From: Apostichopus japonicus
Taxonomy: Eukaryota; Echinodermata; Holothuroidea; Aspidochirotida; Stichopodidae
Direction of reading: 5' to 3'
Assembly (NCBI RefSeq): GCF_037975245.1
Contig: NC_092565.1
Coordinates: forward strand, 19,509,999-19,573,998
DNA length: 64,000 bases
The number at the start of each line of letters is the position of its first letter. Position 1 is the first letter of the stretch. The notes under the pieces are model-generated. The model saw nothing but the letters and a program-made list of their open reading frames with translations, made no database searches and was not told the origin of the DNA. Of the stretch, positions 1 through 11,161 are shown piece by piece. The translations under genes and the position numbers were made by a program.

Positions 1-1959
1 GTTGGTCGTAAAAATAAAAATAAAAAGTCTGAAGTATATAGCAGAACTGGTTCGTCACACAGTGTAAACATTTAAAATGTGGGGTAAACTTGGTGAATTT
101 GTCTTATCGCTATATAGGCCTCCTGAAAAACGCATATCAACCAGATGTTATTGATAGCTCCATATTTTTTTTTATATAAAAAGCATCTTTTTGAGTTGAG
201 AAGGTTTTTTATCCTGTTTAATACTAACATCTCATATTCATAGAGGTCATTAACTTGATTTGCCAAGTCTCATTTAAAAAAAAAGTGACGTAAAAAAATC
301 CAACTTTTTGAATTGTTATGTATAGTTGTTGTCTTTGCTTGCTGTGCCACTATGAAAAGCGTCGACATGAACAATATGTTGATGATTGAATCAAGTTCTA
401 TATTTATTTACTCTTGAACCCCCAGTTGGTGTAGCAAGAGTACGCTATATGGTGTCTTTCTTAGTTTGATCAACAATATTCAGCCACGTCAGAAATCAAC
501 CGAGGGGCACGGTCATATATCGGTCCTATCTAGTTCCGCGAAATTTGACACGCTGCGGTCTCTGAATTCACTGAGAGTTCCTTTGAGAAATCTCTGATTG
601 AAACTTCTGGGTGAATTTCCTGCACATTCCCTTCTCACATAGTGTTACATATTTCGATCTAATATGTGGGTTTTTACAACTCATAAATTGCACATTTTGG
701 CAACGAAATGTTTGGCTACCGTTCGTTGGGCAACTTTAAACACGTCTGACTGTTATTACAACCAAATACGTCTTTGATGAGGTATTTTTCAATCACGTCT
801 AACTATAAACTGATCGAGTTTAAGCTTTGAGCGTCAGTAAAAAATCTCCGAAATGGAACCTATTTTGCATCATACTGATGGGACACGTGGTTAATTAAAC
901 AGCTGAGAAATACTCTCAAAATAGTCTACAGTACTCAGTCGTTTGATTGCAAAGCAAATAATTTTTATTTCTTGTGTTGCTCAGTCACAGACTGAAGTGG
1001 CAATCAGATTATTTAAACTTCGTCTCGATCTGTTTCGATGTTTCGTTTTGGGAATACAAGATGATTCTACGAAATACCACAACAAGCATGCGCCGTGTGA
1101 AAAATGTGGTTATTGATATAAAAAAACAACAACTTTGCAGACGTTTTTAGTGGTTTGTTTGGGTCCAAAAAGTAAGTTGTTATTTATTTAGTTTTGTAAT
1201 GCACATGAAAGATTTATACTTCACTCTCTATCAAAAGCAAAGTTCAATTACACTTGACAATGTCATAAGCTATAGAAATCCTTTTGTATTCTCCGCCCTA
1301 CCGATACCCCATTTAAGTGACGTTACCACGAACTGGCAATAAAGAGGGACAAACGTACCCCATGTACGTCACAGAAGGAGTTGTTATGGCAACTCCCTGG
1401 TCACAGGGCGTCAAGGGCCATGCGTACTCGAAACTCCTGTGTAGTTCTGGTTAGCCTACTACCTTAGTTAGATACAGAAGCATAACCTCGCCACATAAAT
1501 TATACCACTGTATAGGCGCGCGAAAACGGGGGAGGGGAGTGGGACAGCTCCTAAATGGTCTTCCCATCCTTCAAACTGTCCCCGGTCTCTCCCGAGTTAA
1601 ACCAACGAGTGTAGAGTCAGTATTTCGATAACAATTACATTTCCAAAATTATTTTTATCATCACCGTCTAATACCACTTATGAAGGTGTAAAAAAAAATT
1701 GTCTACTGTTAAATGTTACATAATATTTATGGAAAAATAAAACGTATGGATGATTCACATTCAATGAAATATTAGCAAACTGAATATTACAAATGTATTT
1801 AATCAATTGGTTCATTTGTTGTTTCTTTGTTTGTTTGTTTCGCGTTCCATGAAATAGTGCCAAACCAAATTTCCTTCACGTAAAATTCCTGATATCAGCT
1901 AAGCATTAAACACAGCGGTTATGTTTGTTTGTATCTCCAATATTTCTTTATTTTTCCAA

Positions 1960-2450
1960 CTTGGGAGTTGCCATCAGAGTGAGATGGTAACGGCTTCTCT
2001 CTCCACCCACCCCCCCCCCCAAAAAAAAAAAAACGCTGAAATTGGAACTCCCACATACCATGTGAAATGGCAGCTCCGTGTAGTCTTGATATGAAATCAC
2101 CCTGCCATCTTACATGGCAAAATTCCCATAATATGAAATGACAATTTCCTTCCATCTGATATGGTAACTTATACCCATTATCGATTTGGAGTGGCATCTT
2201 TGCCATCTGAAGTGGCACCACCCCTGCCATAGGGCACCTCTCCGTCGTCTGAAATCGCACCAATCTATCATCAGAAATAAGATCTCATATATTAACTGAA
2301 TAGCATTTCCTTGCCGACATGACACGAGCGTTCATCCTACCATCTCAAATGGCACCGCTCCATCCCTCTGACATGCCACCTCTCTAAAACCCACCTCTCT
2401 GAAATCTGAAATGGCAACCCGTTGCCATCGGAAGTGGCACCTTTCTAAAC
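1960..2450. repeat. Degenerate minisatellite with core 'catctgaaatggca'
   Basis: The phrase 'ccatctgaaatggcacc' and variants ('gccatcagagtgagatgg', 'ccatctgatatggtaac', 'ccatcggaagtggcacc') recur about every 25-45 bases. The units are strongly diverged and interrupted by a C/A homopolymer run near 2010-2032. Open frames on the minus strand here are a by-product of the repeat and should not be read as genes. Confidence 0.7.
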
Positions 2451-5400
2451 TATCTGAACGCCCAGCTCCATAACGACGGGGTTATAAACAAACTGAACAC
2501 CGCCGTTGTGACTTACGCGAATACCTGTGTACCTATTCATTCTGTTTATATATATATGTAATATACTTTCAAGGTTCCTAACATCCCAGAATTGACATAC
2601 AATGTAATTATTGTAACATTTCTCATTCCGCGTACACCCCACAGCATGCACACACCGCGACTCCATATCTAGAATTTAAACATTAACATTCTCGCCGTAT
2701 ATACATAACCCTATTAACATTACAGGCCTATACGTCTATAACACATGCAGGGGGAGAGACCGTATATGCTATAGATATATACCGATCCCTCTACTACAAT
2801 AAGTACCATTTAGGTTTGGTGCAACTTTGAAAACTTCACCATTATATTTGTCTGAAATAGTTTTTAAAATTAAAAACCGTTTGAGTAAAATTCTAACAAA
2901 GTTTGATAAACTCTTTGGCGAACATACATGGATCTAACAACACTGGCCATGATCAAATTCGCTCTGTCAGTAAAATGCCTTTATCAATCTTGGAGGTGGT
3001 ATCCCCCCCCCCCACCCTCTTTTTCTTTCTTTTACTTCAAACCGATCCACCTTGTGATAACATTTAAATTTAGTAAAAATGAAATCTTATTTTTGCATGT
3101 TAAAAAAAAAAGAATCATAAGAGGCAATAAATATAGTTTCTTTCCTAGCATAAAACACATCATCATCATCCAATGACAAAAGTCCAGCAGAAATTTCTGA
3201 TAAAATGTATTCCTTTAATTAGGAAGCCCGGAATACCAGGCAATTTTTAATTGCGCATTAAAGTTAGTTATTTCTTTTTAACCGACAAAAATCTGTTTAA
3301 AAAATTCGTATCATATTTATAGGATGAATTTTAAATCAAGAATAAATGTTTTCCCGAAAAAAAGTTTTTTTTTTTGGTAACATAAGTTTCTAATTATTTT
3401 GAAGTTATCTTTAAACGAATCTTTTATATTAGAGTGATAGAACAAAGCGAAAATACCAGTAGAAACAAGTACAATTGTTAAAATCTAGACTTAATGACAT
3501 CCCCAGTTTTCCTGCAAACAAAAATATCATAAAGTTTTCTTAAACGTTGTGTTGGAATTTCTCCAGTATGTATTTATCGTAGAGAACTATAAAGTCTTAA
3601 CAGTCTTGTTCAAGTTGCTTCTAAATAATATAAAATAATATTAAAACATACGAAAAATCTGTTTCAGTATTTTAAGTTCTAAAATTAAATTATGCGAGAG
3701 TTATGGAAGCGATAAATTGAACCTAGCTCTTTGTTTTTGTAGCATGGTTATATATTCTTTGGTAATATCTTCCAAATTTTCCTGAAAATTTAAATTTGAA
3801 CAGATGTATCACTCATTTATTTTGTTTATGTTCAACGTCCAAACAGCAACAAATGTCTACTTAAAATTTTAAGTTCCAATTACATATTAAAATGATTGAT
3901 TTAAGAGGTTGCCGAGCACTTCATGGTCACCCTTGAATCACTTGCCTTTACTCACGAAATAAATAATAATGATAAAAGTAATAATAATAATGCAAAGATT
4001 ACTTAAAATTGCTTTAACTTGAAAAGTTAAAGTCAACAAACTTAAACAAAATTAAAATTTTTGGAATCGTGGATAATGACGAATAAATAACATTTGACAT
4101 TATAACCAACAGTTTTTCTTTGAAGAGAAAGAAATCACAGCATTTGGAGTATAAAAATGGGAATCGAATGTTACTGGTCAATGTGCATCTCACAGGATAT
4201 ACAAATCCTAATGGTTTCTGACTAAAGCTACCTAAAGACAAATCATTAACACGGATCGGACACCAATTCACTTCTTGATTGTCTTGTCAACTACTTTTGT
4301 CATTCTCTCCCCTCCCCCTAACCCAACCCACCCCCGCCCCCAATCCATACATAGTTCTAACTATACATGTGCAGTTTGATTTAAACTGACACAACCCGCC
4401 GCGGTTGGTATACCAGACACTCAACAGTATTTGAAAGGAAAGCTTGGACACCATCTAACTATCTGTTACGTTAGTTACTAAAAATCGCCAAAAAATAAGG
4501 ATAAATAATTCTAATAATTAACTTGAAAGGATTTGTAAATGAAGAAATAATAATGATACAATACATTAAATTTGTCCGGACATCAAATTTTCCGTTTTGA
4601 AGAATGAAGAATGGTTGTAACTCACAAATTACGAATAAATAAATGGCTTCAACTGCAAAGATCTCTTAGTTACAATGCGGGTATGAGTGGGGGGGGGGTG
4701 GGGTGGGGACCAACTATGTGTAATTATTACATAGCTTGGTCAGAATATCGAAACATTAAAACCGAACATGCTTACAGCAATAATCTATCCTCGTGTTTCG
4801 GAATTTTCTTAACAGGTATTACAATCAATAGATTGATTAGTTTAACAATATATGTTTTATACGTTAATTTTGACTCACATTACTGAATCGAATTGCTAGG
4901 ATACGAACCTCATCCCCTACCCTGATAAAACTAAAATGATATGGAAGCTAATGCTTTAATAAATAGAAAAGTATCAAATTAAACTAAAAGTGATAGACTT
5001 GGTTCCTATACATCAGCATAGAAATGTCAATAAATCCATTGACATTATACTATATCCCACAATAAATTCAATTATCTTTAAAATCTTTAAATTTAAATTT
5101 ATTTTATTCTCTTCAATTTCTGCTTCCTTTCATCTCACTGCTCTTTGTTCTGTCTATATTTTATTATTCATTTTTTAATTGTCCAATTAATTCGTCTGTA
5201 TGACAAGTATGTATTTTAAACGTGCCTTCGTTCTATATTTGTTGCAGTTTGCTGTTGGAGGATATCAAAAAACGTCATGCCCTCCACTTTTACATATTCC
5301 CTTACACAACCTGTTTTGTATTGTTTTTTAGTATTATTATTATTTTATTTTTTGTTTTTATAGGTTTGCCGTTTAGATAAGCAGTTGGTGAACATAATTT

Positions 5401-5924
5401 GTTTTCTCTCTCTCTCTCTACTGACATATAAACAGTTTCAGGTGTTTTCGTTCTGACATGAATTGTCATAATTGCAAAAATAAAACACAAAACAAAACAC
5501 AAAACTGATCGATTTCATGCGTCTTAAAATGAAAGCATTAAACCTGACATAATTACCGCGGGTATAGATATCATATATTTGTTTAACATCCTAAGTCATA
5601 TAGTCATTTTTTCTGTAACAATGACCTCCATAAATAGGATTCTTTGAGGTTAAAGGTTAAACCGAAAATACGCCTAAGGGACAAGAATGGTTCATCAAAG
5701 CAATCATAGCGATAATAAAGTGTAGTAATCTTGTTACTGCGATGATGGATTCTATAATCCTCCTTAAGTTTCGACTTAATAAAATAGGAGAAGTAATCAT
5801 TCATTTGATTTTGCCGTGCTTATTTGGTATTGAAGTTATCAGCTATATTTCATTTCATCATTTCGTCTTGCATTTATGATCTGATGCGAGTAAACAGTCT
5901 CTACAGCGTTATTATAGTACTGGT

Positions 5925-5925
<1 letters not shown>

Positions 5926-5977
<52 letters not shown>
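5926..5977. repeat. (TA)n microsatellite
   Basis: An uninterrupted run of TA dinucleotides of about 50 bases. It produces a spurious Tyr-Ile open frame. Confidence 0.95.
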
Positions 5978-5980
<3 letters not shown>

Positions 5981-6448
5981 GGTACAACAACATATTATTG
6001 TTCGTCTTTACGGATCACCGGTCTGGACATATGGGAGAAGCTCAAAAAGAACAACAATTGAGATAATAAAGGTCCATTAATTGGATTTTGAAATGGATGA
6101 AGGGGATTTACATTTGTTAATATTTTGCACGATGCAAACGCAGGTGTTCTGACAATACCAATTAACCAAACAAAATGCGGGTATATATAGGTTGCTTTGC
6201 AACCGGTGTTCTCTCAAATGATAACGGATCGTTAGATTTAGTTAATTAAAAAGAGATCAAGATAATCATTTTGATCAATTGATTCAGAATCAAATGAACT
6301 GGAAGACAAGCATTCTAATGACTGCCAAGGATAATTAACTTATATGTCTGTCTTGTTGTTGATACTTTCGACCAAACCTTTCTTATATTAGTTTACCAAC
6401 AAGTTTTCGTGGTTGCCCATTATTGGCGACGACACCAATTCTCAACAA

Positions 6449-6522
6449 TATAAATATATATAGGCCCATATATATATATATAGGCTTATATATAGGCCTA
6501 TATATATATATAGGCTTATATT

Positions 6523-6582
<60 letters not shown>
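6449..6582. repeat. Compound AT microsatellite with 'taggcctata' interruptions
   Basis: AT dinucleotide tracts are interrupted by 'tataggcccatata', 'taggcttata' and 'taggcctata'. The stretch is therefore partly palindromic and could extrude a cruciform. It ends in a clean (TA)n run. Confidence 0.9.
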
Positions 6583-6585
<3 letters not shown>

Positions 6586-7112
6586 GAAATCATAGTGAGT
6601 TGGAAAAAATATTTATATGTATATGCCCCTTATTCGGGTAGCACCATGTATATTATACTATAAATTCATGGTATATATGCTTTACCACAAAGTTTGAAAG
6701 TAAAGATGATCATTTTCAACCGAAATAATAATTGCTTACGGGACCAGGTTTAAGATGCTACTTTTACAGGGTGGGTGAAAGGTCAACGGGATCTCCTCTT
6801 TTGTAAGTGCGATGGTGGGGGCGCAATGGCAAAAGGAGAATTTGCCGTGGTGCTTTCGATCACAAAATCAAATTTGCTATAGTGATCTGTTACTAAAGGT
6901 CAAGACTATATTGGACACATAAGCCAAAGCTTTAAAAAATAATTTCCGCCCCTCCAACCCTCATGCCCTACCCCTCCAATTCTTACTGCACGTTACACCG
7001 AACGTTTGTAAATCTTTCTGTAGAGACAAGATGCATTGTTGACCCAACTTATAAATGTTTCAAAGTTTTCGAAGCTGCATTTTGCGCTGTTTATACTACA
7101 ATTTCTGGAATC

Positions 7113-7208
7113 AAATATATATATGTAAATAAATATATAAATATATATATAAATAAATAAATATATAAATATATATATATATATATTATATATATTATAT
7201 ATATATAC
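7113..7208. repeat. (AT)n / (AAAT)n compound microsatellite
   Basis: Alternating 'atatat' and 'aaataaat' blocks over about 95 bases, within the inferred NK1 intron. Confidence 0.9.
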
Positions 7209-7633
7209 AACGTCAATACCTTTTTAGATATTTTTGTGACATTATCATTATTATAAGTCTATGGATACCAGTTCCACATTCATGTACAAATAGCACTCCA
7301 TGCAGGAAATGTTATAACAACAAAGCAAAAACGTCGCAATATTTCGCAAATGAAATGATAAAACAATATTAAATTCTAATTCTATTCTAATTCAATCTAA
7401 ATATTTTCTACCAATTTTTTCGTGTTTTAGAATATAACAAATTGAATAAAACAAGCTTTCTATCATTCAGTTCAGTTTTATAAAATAAAAATTTGTTGAT
7501 TTCTTGTCACATTTCTAATAACTTCATTGGCTATTCATCCCTTGTAAATTATTCATCTTTTTTTTCTTCAAGATTAGACTTTCCTTTAAATTTGATGCAA
7601 TTTAAGAAAAATACATTTGAATAATTTTCTTAC

Positions 7634-8108
7634 CTGATGTCACGGGAGATTCGGTATCGTACCCCCCTCCTTCACCCCTTCCATAGTGTTTGGTCCTCAT
7701 TGATTCCCTTCTGTGGCCTACTGCGGTACAAAGACGTAGATCATTCGCGTGGTGTAATAAACGGATAGTGTTAGAACATAGAGTTGGATTTATCTTCCCG
7801 TTAAATTTAGTCGGACTAAGAATGTCCATCACCGAAAAAGACGTCACTTTAGCTCCTGCAGGGTCTATTGCCTCTATTCCCTCCCTGGGTTCTTCGTCTA
7901 AATCGACCGAAATCCTGTCCATTGTTTCCGACATTTCTAGTGGGGAATCTACGGGTAAATGTCCCGGTTCATTATCCTGTAAATCATCGTTAAGCTCTGC
8001 CACCATCCTTGTGGGGTAAGTCTTGTTTGTCAAAAAATGTTGCACCGATAATTTGGAGTCAAACTGTTTCTCTTCCAATTCTGACGAACTGCTTACTTTA
8101 AACGCCAT
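7634..8108 (-). CDS. NK1-class (Nkx1/slouch) homeobox gene, exon 1, N-terminal part only
   Basis: This exon encodes the first 158 residues plus one base of a probable homeodomain transcription factor of the NK1 class (vertebrate Nkx1, fly slouch), a nuclear DNA-binding regulator. Seen in the sequence: the start is the only in-frame ATG after an upstream in-frame stop near 8157. A SFSVMDILSPTKFNGK motif lies about 93 residues in. The exon closes with a strong donor, CAG followed by GTAAGA, leaving a phase-1 junction. Known of the family: NK1 proteins carry a very similar N-terminal motif of the type SFSVLDILDPxKF, and vertebrate Nkx1 genes have an intron before the homeobox. The segment between start and motif is acidic (DEEPREG, ELNDDLQ). 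No homeobox is visible in the 7.6 kb downstream, so the second exon is inferred to lie outside the window. Other NK-like classes (Lbx, Hhex, Nkx6) have different versions of this motif. Confidence 0.75.
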
Positions 8109-9480
8109 AATTCTCAAAATGATACCTCTCCCAGCTCGGTGATGCCCATGTAAAGCTTACTTCATGATAACGATTCCGGTTGTAATCATGCAATCTTAAT
8201 TAAAATTATAAATGTTTTTAAGGAAGGCCAAAAAAAGAATAACAGTGCAGAAAATGCGATTATCTTCTGTGTGAAATATAAGTCACTATTGTCACTTCCA
8301 AGACTTCCAATTTCACAACTTGCTGAAAAAAAAACTTCTCTCCTTGTTGGTTTTGTTGGTTTTATGTTGTAGGCTGGTTGTTTTAGTCAGAATCAAATTT
8401 ATAACTCTTCACGAGCTATAATTTTCTATTTAAGAACGTATAAACAATTGATGAAGCCGTCATTTCCGAAATGCACAAAAAGAAGTAGAAGAAGACGGAA
8501 AAAATCAAAACAAAACGTTTCAAGGGAACGCAATCCAGTTTAGATAAATAAATTACTCGTCTGAGAACGTAGGAATATCCAGCTCTTGAAAATTATCTTT
8601 CTCCGGTAAGTTGTGAGATTCAACGTTTGGAAATATGTACCTTGAATAAAAAAAAACAACACAACAAATAAACAACTAAATAAGACAGAACTCGAGAAGT
8701 CGAAGCAAAATCCTGTAGTAAAATTTTCTCCTCGTCCAAAGAACCCGAAAAAAACTATATGTAGACCTCCGTTATAATTTGTTTTCAAACTTCGTTGCGT
8801 CTCTTAAAAGATTTTGTTTTTTAGTGCTGCAGACTGAACGTTACATGAAGCGTGGTTACCAGTTTTGATACAAGATTCCGTCTGTTTATTAATAATATTT
8901 GAGAGGAAGGCTTCCCCCATCGAGAGCCTTCACCGCGGGTTTACGCGATCTCCACTGCACAAAACCGTGTGCATGCGTAGAAGACAGCTTGTCTATAAAG
9001 ACTGAGAAGGGGGAAAAATGGAGCCTGTAGTACTATAGGTCTACCTGTCTGCAGTGTGTGACCAAGTATAGGCTATATCGTTTTAATTACCTTAATCTAT
9101 TGTCGAGTGTAGGCTATTATTACTTTTGAATGGTATCCAATCACACGTGGGAATAAGGGTATATGCGTTACAAATGCATTGGTTTCCCCTCATTTACAAA
9201 TCGGTGAGTCCTTTGAAGATTTTTCACAAGTCAATTATCCCCGTAAGGTTTGGGTATGTGTGGTGTGTGTGTGTGTTTCTTAGCAGAGGTATATATATAT
9301 ATATATATATATGTACACACCGTATCGTTCTTATATATGCTACTATACTGAACCAATCACACACGTAACTCCATTGAAATGGTTAAAAATTTTTACTTAC
9401 TTCATATATGATTAAGGCAATCATTTTGAACGGACCAAACAGTATACGGTTATCAAGGAGGCAATTTTAGTGGCTCTACC
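8109..9480. other. Upstream flank of NK1, no gene seen
   Basis: This is the presumed 5' UTR and promoter flank of the minus-strand homeobox gene. I see no clear TATA box on the minus strand. It contains a short (GT)n run and an (AT)n tract near 9264-9313. A plus-strand 'tctataaag' near 8992 is too weak to call. Confidence 0.4.
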
Positions 9481-9492
9481 CCTCAATTGGGC

Positions 9493-9500
9493 TATAAAAG
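9493..9500 (+). promoter_or_regulatory. TATA box (TATAAAAG)
   Basis: The sequence GGGCTATAAAAGGGG is a near-ideal metazoan TATA box in a G-rich setting. A start site would be expected about 30 bases downstream, near 9523. A splice donor 125 bases downstream supports it as a real core promoter, though no coding gene has been tied to it. Confidence 0.55.
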
Positions 9501-9522
9501 GGGAAGAAAACACAATAGTTCT

Positions 9523-9618
9523 TGTTCCGTGTCGGCAAGATCAAACAAAGTAGTACAAACCTCTTCGCTGTACTTTTTGACCCCCTCGTTTTGTGGAAAT
9601 TTGTAAACATTGTTCCCG
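9523..9618 (+). other. Possible short first exon ending in a GTAAGC donor
   Basis: From the predicted start site near 9523 the sequence runs to CCCG followed by GTAAGC at 9619, a plausible splice donor. No ATG gives a convincing reading frame, so it would be a 5' UTR exon or part of a non-coding RNA. It points away from NK1, about 1.4 kb from its start codon, so a divergent transcript is possible. This is inference from promoter and donor spacing only. Confidence 0.3.
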
Positions 9619-9780
9619 GTAAGCACCGCCGTTCACCTGAGAACGATCCACACACCATTCAGTCGATCCGCATTGATACTACGGTGGCTGGGAATCTTTT
9701 TTTGGGGGGGGGGATTGCAGGAAGAATGTTTAGTTTTTAAGACGATTTATTCAAATCTATGTGTGGGGAAATAAAGTTAT

Positions 9781-9806
9781 ACCATGGAGCTTTATAGCTC
9801 CATGGT
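9781..9806. other. Perfect 11-bp hairpin
   Basis: The arms 'accatggagct' and 'agctccatggt' are exact inverted repeats separated by the loop 'ttat'. No terminator-like or miRNA-length context is apparent. Confidence 0.85.
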
Positions 9807-10544
9807 TATACTAACCACAGTCTACAAGAAGACTTCGGAGGAATGGGATTGCGAAACCTTGAAACAACATGATCAGATTCATTGAAAAGGGAGCGCATAC
9901 GACTCAAGTAACCTTTGTGCTAGTTAGCTCTCTTTTTAGGTTTCTTAATCTTTTTTTCTCTTTGAGTTTTCTTTTTGTAATTCTCCTTTCATTTGCTTCT
10001 GTTGTTAGTTTTTTTTTCTCTCGCTCGTTATCTTCTTTAATCTGTCTTTGAAATTAATGGACTGTTTACTCAGTTACCCTATAGCTTAATAGCCTATAGC
10101 TTAATTAAGGAAAGTTCAAATACTTATAAAATAAACAAATGTAACGAACAGAAACACATGTATTCTGGCAAAATTTAAAAAAAAACACTAGCTTGGCAAT
10201 CATTATCGTTAACTGGCTTAAAAAATTTCCAAAATCTTTAACTATATAGACTGTTAAAATTCACGGTTGAACCCATGTTCTTACAACCCTCAAACCTCTC
10301 GGCCACCGTATAGACAGGCTACCGTCTGGTGGCGTGATTAATATATGTTGTGTGGCTAAGTGGGGCTTTCAAAAATGATTCATGGCAGACGACAGGTATG
10401 CTAATTTATGATTGGTCCATTCAGAGTGAATGTAAACTGTAAGTGTTATCTTAGCTTGTTTATATGGCATATAGCCAAATTTAGAAATCATGTATACTGA
10501 GTATCATTCCAAATATAATATTGCAATTAATCAAAAGGACCGTT
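9807..10544. other. Intergenic, nothing recognised
   Basis: AT-rich sequence with short pyrimidine-rich runs (9940-10040) and no supportable gene, RNA or repeat family. Confidence 0.5.
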
Positions 10545-11109
10545 TATTTAATAATAATAATATTAATAAAATTAATAAAGCGCCTCATATATCAAAAATA
10601 TTTTGTTGCGCTGTTCAATAAAAGAAGGATAAAGAGAAGAAAAAGTGAATAAATCGTATAAAAGATATAAAAAAAATGAAAGAAAGCAGAACAGATTATA
10701 TTTGGCTTATATATGGCTTAAAAGGATAAGTTTTAGACCAACCGAGCAGCACATTTTTAGATCAGTAGGAATGGAATTCCATAGGCGGGGACCAGCAACA
10801 GCGAAAACTCGTCCACCAAACAGTGTGGTCCGAAAACGAGGGACTACAAGAACGTTAACCAGAATTGGCGCGAAGTTGGTGGTTGTCTTCCTCCCTCGTA
10901 ACAGGCAAGGAAGATAGGTGATCATGGGCCATGTCATGGAGTGCCTTATATACTATAGGAGAATTACTTAAAAACGTACCGTATTCTATAAGCAACAGGT
11001 AACCAGTGACGAGTCACTAAAACTGGAGAAATATGACATTATTTAGGATTAAGAGTAACCAATCTAGCAGCAGCATTTTGAACTCTTTGTAATCTATTAA
11101 TAATTTTGT
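10545..11109 (-). mobile_element. Degenerate non-LTR retrotransposon (CR1/L2-like LINE) 3' end
   Basis: Reading the minus strand from about 11109 downwards, frameshifted pieces match the C-terminal end of a non-LTR reverse transcriptase in the right order. They are INRLQRVQNAAARLV (about 11047-11100), then HWLPVAYRI and YKALHDMA (about 10930-11020), then VPRFRTTLFGGRVFAVAGP and RLWNSIPTDL (10745-10860). The element ends in a TAT/ATT-rich tail after a 'gcgcttta' block, near 10545-10585, as many such LINEs do. Several frames and stops are needed, so it is a dead 5'-truncated copy. The family assignment (CR1/L2/Rex-type clade) rests on motif style and is approximate. Confidence 0.8.
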
Positions 11110-11161
11110 GTAAAAGTAAGTTGGCCTGACGTTTCGATCCTAGCAGGATCTTCTTCAAAGG
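11110..11161. repeat. 52-bp hairpin-containing dispersed motif, copy 1
   Basis: This stretch is identical at 50 of 52 positions to 15846-15897. Its core 'gatcctagcaggatc' forms a 6-bp stem with a 3-base loop. Read on the minus strand it has the form CTTTGAAGAAG-hairpin-CGAAACGT, which resembles conserved 3' domains seen in metazoan SINEs; that link is from memory and tentative. It directly abuts the LINE remnant. Confidence 0.8.

Larger units (their letters stand above)
1..7633 (-). other. Presumed first intron of the NK1 homeobox gene
   Basis: The NK1 exon ends in a strong donor at 7633 and no homeobox exon is visible on the minus strand between there and position 1, so this stretch is inferred to be intron, with the acceptor beyond the left edge. 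It holds a degenerate minisatellite (1960-2450) and three AT-rich microsatellites (5926-5977, 6449-6582, 7113-7208). The remainder looks like unique AT-rich sequence with no supportable gene. Confidence 0.5.

Noticed and set aside
7690-8019. Plus-strand 109-codon frame
   Set aside because: It is the antisense shadow of the NK1 exon.
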